From: Hydrogenothermaceae bacterium
GTDB lineage: Bacteria > Aquificota > Aquificia > Aquificales > Hydrogenothermaceae
Direction: 5' to 3'
DNA: 7,969 nt
Assembly (NCBI GenBank): GCA_012961365.1
Contig: DTZN01000133.1
Coordinates: 1 to 7,969 of the forward strand
Made by a program: the position numbers and the translations under genes. Below, piece by piece: positions 5,787-7,969 of the stretch (its first letter is position 1; every line of letters begins with the position of its first letter). Below the pieces are notes generated by a model that did not search any database, had not been told where the DNA came from, and worked only from the letters and a program-made list of their open reading frames with translations.

Positions 5787-6671
5787 ATGGCTATTATACT
5801 TGATGGAAAAAGCTTGGCAAAAAAAATTAGACAGCAACTAAAATCAGAGATTAATCAATTTGTTGAAAAAGGATTAAGAAACCCAAGTTTAGCAGTAATA
5901 CTTGTAGGTAATGACCCTGCAAGTGAAGTTTATGTGAAAAATAAAAGGAAAGCCTGTAAAGAGGTTGGGATAAACTCACTATATATACATCTTGCAGAAG
6001 ACACTCCAGAGGAAGAACTTCTCAGGATAATAGACAAGTTAAACAAAGATGATGATGTTGATGGAATTTTAGTTCAACTACCACTACCAAAACATATAAA
6101 TCCACAAAAGATTATAACATCAATACTTCCAGAAAAAGACGTTGATGGTTTTCACCCAGAAAATGTTGGTAAACTTTCAACTGGTATGAAAGATGTAATA
6201 ATTCCTTGTACACCTCTTGGTATATGGATTTTGCTAAAAGAATATGGAATACAAACTTTCAAAAAAGATGTTGTTATTGTTGGGGCAAGTAATATTGTTG
6301 GGAAACCTATGGGGCTTTTATTTTTAAGAAATGAAGAAGCCACAGTTAGCATATGCCATAAAAACACTAAAGATTTAAGAAAATACACAGAAGATGCAGA
6401 TATTTTAGTTGTAGCAGTTGGAAAACCTAATTTAATCACTGCAGATATGGTTAAAAGAGATGTTGTTCTAATAGATGTTGGTATAAATAGACTTGAAAAT
6501 GGAAAGCTTGTTGGAGATACAGATTTTGAAAACATAAAAGATAAAGCGTTTGCAATAACTCCAGTTCCTGGAGGAGTTGGACCTATGACAGTTGCATCAC
6601 TTCTTATTAATACTGTATCTATTTACAGGCAAAAATTTGGATATCCAAAACATCCATTAACTGATGTCTAA
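5787..6671 (+). CDS. folD: Bifunctional methylenetetrahydrofolate dehydrogenase / methenyltetrahydrofolate cyclohydrolase
   Basis: Oxidises 5,10-methylene-THF to methenyl-THF with NADP+ and hydrolyses that to 10-formyl-THF, linking serine/glycine one-carbon units to purine and formyl-Met-tRNA synthesis; cytoplasmic dimer. At 294 residues it has normal length. Landmarks: PASEVYVKNKRKAC (44-57) with the conserved Tyr49 and catalytic Lys53; GILVQLPLP (93-101); KDVDGFHPEN (117-126); IPCTPLG (139-145); the dinucleotide loop VGASNIVGKPM (165-175), the GAS variant also found in E. coli; and TPVPGGVGPMTVA (258-270). AAGGGG lies 5 nt before the ATG, inside the end of the upstream small gene, 2 nt after whose stop folD begins. 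Its stop TAA overlaps the stop of the convergent DHH gene by 4 bp. Confidence 0.97.
   Translation: MAIILDGKSLAKKIRQQLKSEINQFVEKGLRNPSLAVILVGNDPASEVYVKNKRKACKEVGINSLYIHLAEDTPEEELLRIIDKLNKDDDVDGILVQLPLPKHINPQKIITSILPEKDVDGFHPENVGKLSTGMKDVIIPCTPLGIWILLKEYGIQTFKKDVVIVGASNIVGKPMGLLFLRNEEATVSICHKNTKDLRKYTEDADILVVAVGKPNLITADMVKRDVVLIDVGINRLENGKLVGDTDFENIKDKAFAITPVPGGVGPMTVASLLINTVSIYRQKFGYPKHPLTDV
6631..6649 (-). terminator. Possible weak terminator for the nth-DHH transcript, inside the folD 3' end
   Basis: TTTGGATATCCAAA at 6636-6649 is a perfect 14-bp palindrome. Read on the minus strand it forms a five-pair stem with an ATAT loop and runs straight into five T residues (6635-6631), 19 nt past the DHH stop. 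A second small inverted repeat, ACATC/GATGT (6650-6667), lies just before it. Only two G-C pairs support the stem, so this is tentative. Confidence 0.35.
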
Positions 6672-7642
6672 ATTTTTTGTAAAACTAAATTATTTTTTCT
6701 TAATTCTTCTGCTATCTTTTCTACAAGCTTTTCCTTTACTTCCTCTTTTCCTCCTTTTATTCTACATCCTGCTGCGTCTTTATGTCCTCCCCCACCAAAA
6801 TAAGCAGCTATATTTCTAACATCTACATTGCCTTTCCCTCGCAAAGAAACTCTCCATGTTTTTAAATCTTCCTTTTGTATCATAATAAATGCAACTTCAA
6901 CACCTTTTATACTTCTAGCATAATTTACAAATCCTTCTGTTTCTTCTTCTAAAGCATCACACTTTTGAAGAGTTTTTCTTTCTATAATTAAACTTGCAAT
7001 TTTCCCATTTTCATAAAGCTTTAAAGTTGATAAAGTTTCTTGAAGAAGTTTTATAGTACTTAACTTATTCCTTTCAAATACCATTTTTGCAATGTAAGAT
7101 GGGTCTGCTCCTTTTTTTACTAAAAACTTAGCCATATCAAAAGCTCTATCATCTACATTATTATATCTAAAAGAGCCTGTATCAGTTATTAATCCTGTAT
7201 ATAAACAAGTAGCAATCTCTTTGTCTATAAGCTTTTCATTCCATTCCTTTAATAAACTTGCCACTATGTATGTAGTTGAAGGAGCAGTTGTATCAATAGT
7301 ATCATATCCTCCATAAAATTCTCCTCCTATATGATGGTCTATTCTTATGAATTCTTTTGCATTAACTTTAGTTCCTGCCCTAAATACTCCTGCAGCATCA
7401 ACAAGTATTGCAACATCATACTCTTTTTTAGGGTCTATAGGTTTTATATTATTTACCTCTGGTAGAAAATCTAGCACTTGTGGGACAGCATCTTTCATAG
7501 CACATTCAACACTTTTTCCTTTTTTCTTTAAAAATCTATAAAGTCCCAACATACTTCCAATTCCATCTGCATCAGGATTTTCATGGGTAAATACTAAAAT
7601 TTTCCCTGTTTCTTTTTCTAATTTATCTATAATAGGTATCAT
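6668..7642 (-). CDS. nrnA: DHH/DHHA1 phosphoesterase, NrnA-like (oligoribonuclease / pAp phosphatase)
   Basis: Mn-dependent phosphoesterase of the DHH superfamily. NrnA members degrade short RNA oligomers, and many also remove the 3' phosphate of pAp; cytoplasmic. 324 residues is the usual length. DHH domain motifs in order: FTHENPDADGIGS (18-30; metal ligands His20, Asp24, Asp26), ILVDAAG (Asp82), RIDHH (100-104, the family signature), and TGLITDTGSFRY (149-160, Asp154). The DHHA1 domain, about 230-318, has SLRGKGNVDVRNIAAYFGGGGH (266-287) with the glycine-rich substrate loop, then AAGC. There is no transmembrane segment or CBS/DRTGG extension, so it is neither GdpP nor a DHH pyrophosphatase. 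Exact substrate (nanoRNA, pAp, or cyclic-dinucleotide-derived pApA) cannot be told from sequence. It starts within the end of nth (20-nt overlap) with a GAGG/AAAGG ribosome site, implying a two-gene operon. Confidence 0.9.
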   Translation of the reverse strand: MIPIIDKLEKETGKILVFTHENPDADGIGSMLGLYRFLKKKGKSVECAMKDAVPQVLDFLPEVNNIKPIDPKKEYDVAILVDAAGVFRAGTKVNAKEFIRIDHHIGGEFYGGYDTIDTTAPSTTYIVASLLKEWNEKLIDKEIATCLYTGLITDTGSFRYNNVDDRAFDMAKFLVKKGADPSYIAKMVFERNKLSTIKLLQETLSTLKLYENGKIASLIIERKTLQKCDALEEETEGFVNYARSIKGVEVAFIMIQKEDLKTWRVSLRGKGNVDVRNIAAYFGGGGHKDAAGCRIKGGKEEVKEKLVEKIAEELRKNNLVLQKI

Positions 7643-7967
7643 TTGCCTTTTCCTCTATTTTAATTTTGTCTTCTGATGGACAAATATCGTATAAGTAGCA
7701 TTTTTCACATAAAGGTTTTCTTGCTTTGCATATGTATCTTCCAAATAAAACCATAGCTTTTGATATATAAGCCCAATTTTCCTTACTGAAAAACTTCATT
7801 AAGTCTTTTTCTATTTTGTCTGGATTGTTTGATTTTGTTAGTTTTAGTCTCTGGCTAACTCTCTTTATATGTGTATCCACTACAATTCCAGGCTTATTAA
7901 ATGCATTTACTAAAATAACATTTGCAGTTTTCCTTCCTACACCTGGTAGTTTTGTTAAATCTTCTAT
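7623..7967 (-). CDS. nth: Endonuclease III, DNA N-glycosylase/AP lyase (C-terminal part, 5' end outside window)
   Basis: Base-excision repair enzyme that removes oxidised pyrimidines and cleaves the abasic strand. The last 114 residues are present; the reading frame runs unbroken to the right edge, so the GTG at 7880 is an internal valine codon and not the start. The helix-hairpin-helix LPGVGRKTANVIL contains the catalytic lysine (Lys13 of the fragment), and GIVVDTHIKRVSQ contains the catalytic aspartate (Asp31, equivalent to Asp138 of E. coli). The [4Fe-4S] cluster loop is complete: C-x6-C-x2-C-x5-C in the stretch CKARKPLCEKCYLYDIC. The short tail after the cluster (about 18 residues) is polar and overlaps the start of the DHH gene. 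Both active-site residues in a HhH-GPD-FeS frame exclude MutY, which lacks that lysine. Confidence 0.95.
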   Translation of the reverse strand: MEDLTKLPGVGRKTANVILVNAFNKPGIVVDTHIKRVSQRLKLTKSNNPDKIEKDLMKFFSKENWAYISKAMVLFGRYICKARKPLCEKCYLYDICPSEDKIKIEEKANDTYYR

Positions 7968-7969
7968 AT

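Noticed and set aside
5532..5837. A 101-codon open frame on the minus strand opposite the small gene and the folD start
   Set aside because: Ser/Leu/Ile-rich antisense translation of a well-signalled gene pair, with no ribosome site and no recognisable family; a shadow frame.
6152..6535. 127-codon minus-strand frame inside folD
   Set aside because: Lies wholly antisense to a highly conserved gene and shows no family motif or start signals.
7623..7880. Short endonuclease III gene starting with GTG at 7880
   Set aside because: The frame continues upstream to the window edge through the helix-hairpin-helix LPGVGRKTANVIL; the GTG encodes the valine before the catalytic aspartate.

Overview
This window is strongly A+T-rich (roughly 30% G+C by eye, not computed). 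It is densely coding and reads as a chromosomal core region of a Gram-negative bacterium; LptB (lipopolysaccharide export) and a periplasmic lytic transglycosylase imply an outer membrane. The Lys/Glu/Ile-rich proteins, the very tight gene packing and the gene mix would fit a thermophilic Aquificota member (Sulfurihydrogenibium/Persephonella-like) or an AT-rich Campylobacterota. That placement is inference, not proven. No mobile element, CRISPR array, tRNA or rRNA is visible, and no stretch over 300 bases lacks a gene.

Layout. (1) The left edge holds the last 88 codons of lptB on the + strand. (2) Converging on it is a five-gene minus-strand block, transcribed from about 5.5 kb down to 0.28 kb: proA (proline synthesis), a Slt-type lytic transglycosylase, ribE (riboflavin synthase), an RCK-containing potassium-channel-like protein, and a small four-helix membrane protein resembling the DUF6394 family. 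Every junction overlaps or is 10 nt or less, so this is almost certainly one transcript. (3) A divergent promoter region of about 90 bp separates proA from a + strand pair: a 76-residue protein of unknown function and folD. (4) folD converges with a minus-strand pair, a DHH/DHHA1 phosphoesterase (NrnA-like) preceded by the endonuclease III gene nth, which runs off the right edge. The stop codons of folD and the DHH gene overlap.

Functionally the block mixes housekeeping jobs: proline, flavin and folate cofactors, wall turnover, small-nucleotide recycling and base-excision repair. The unusual part is the channel and its overlapping small membrane partner. The channel has the two-helix pore plus RCK plan of MthK-like channels, but its filter reads TVGYTE rather than TVGYGD/E, and its Rossmann fold lacks the GxGxxG nucleotide loop. 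The other item worth following is the folD-linked small protein, whose second half weakly resembles the SpoA/FliN fold.
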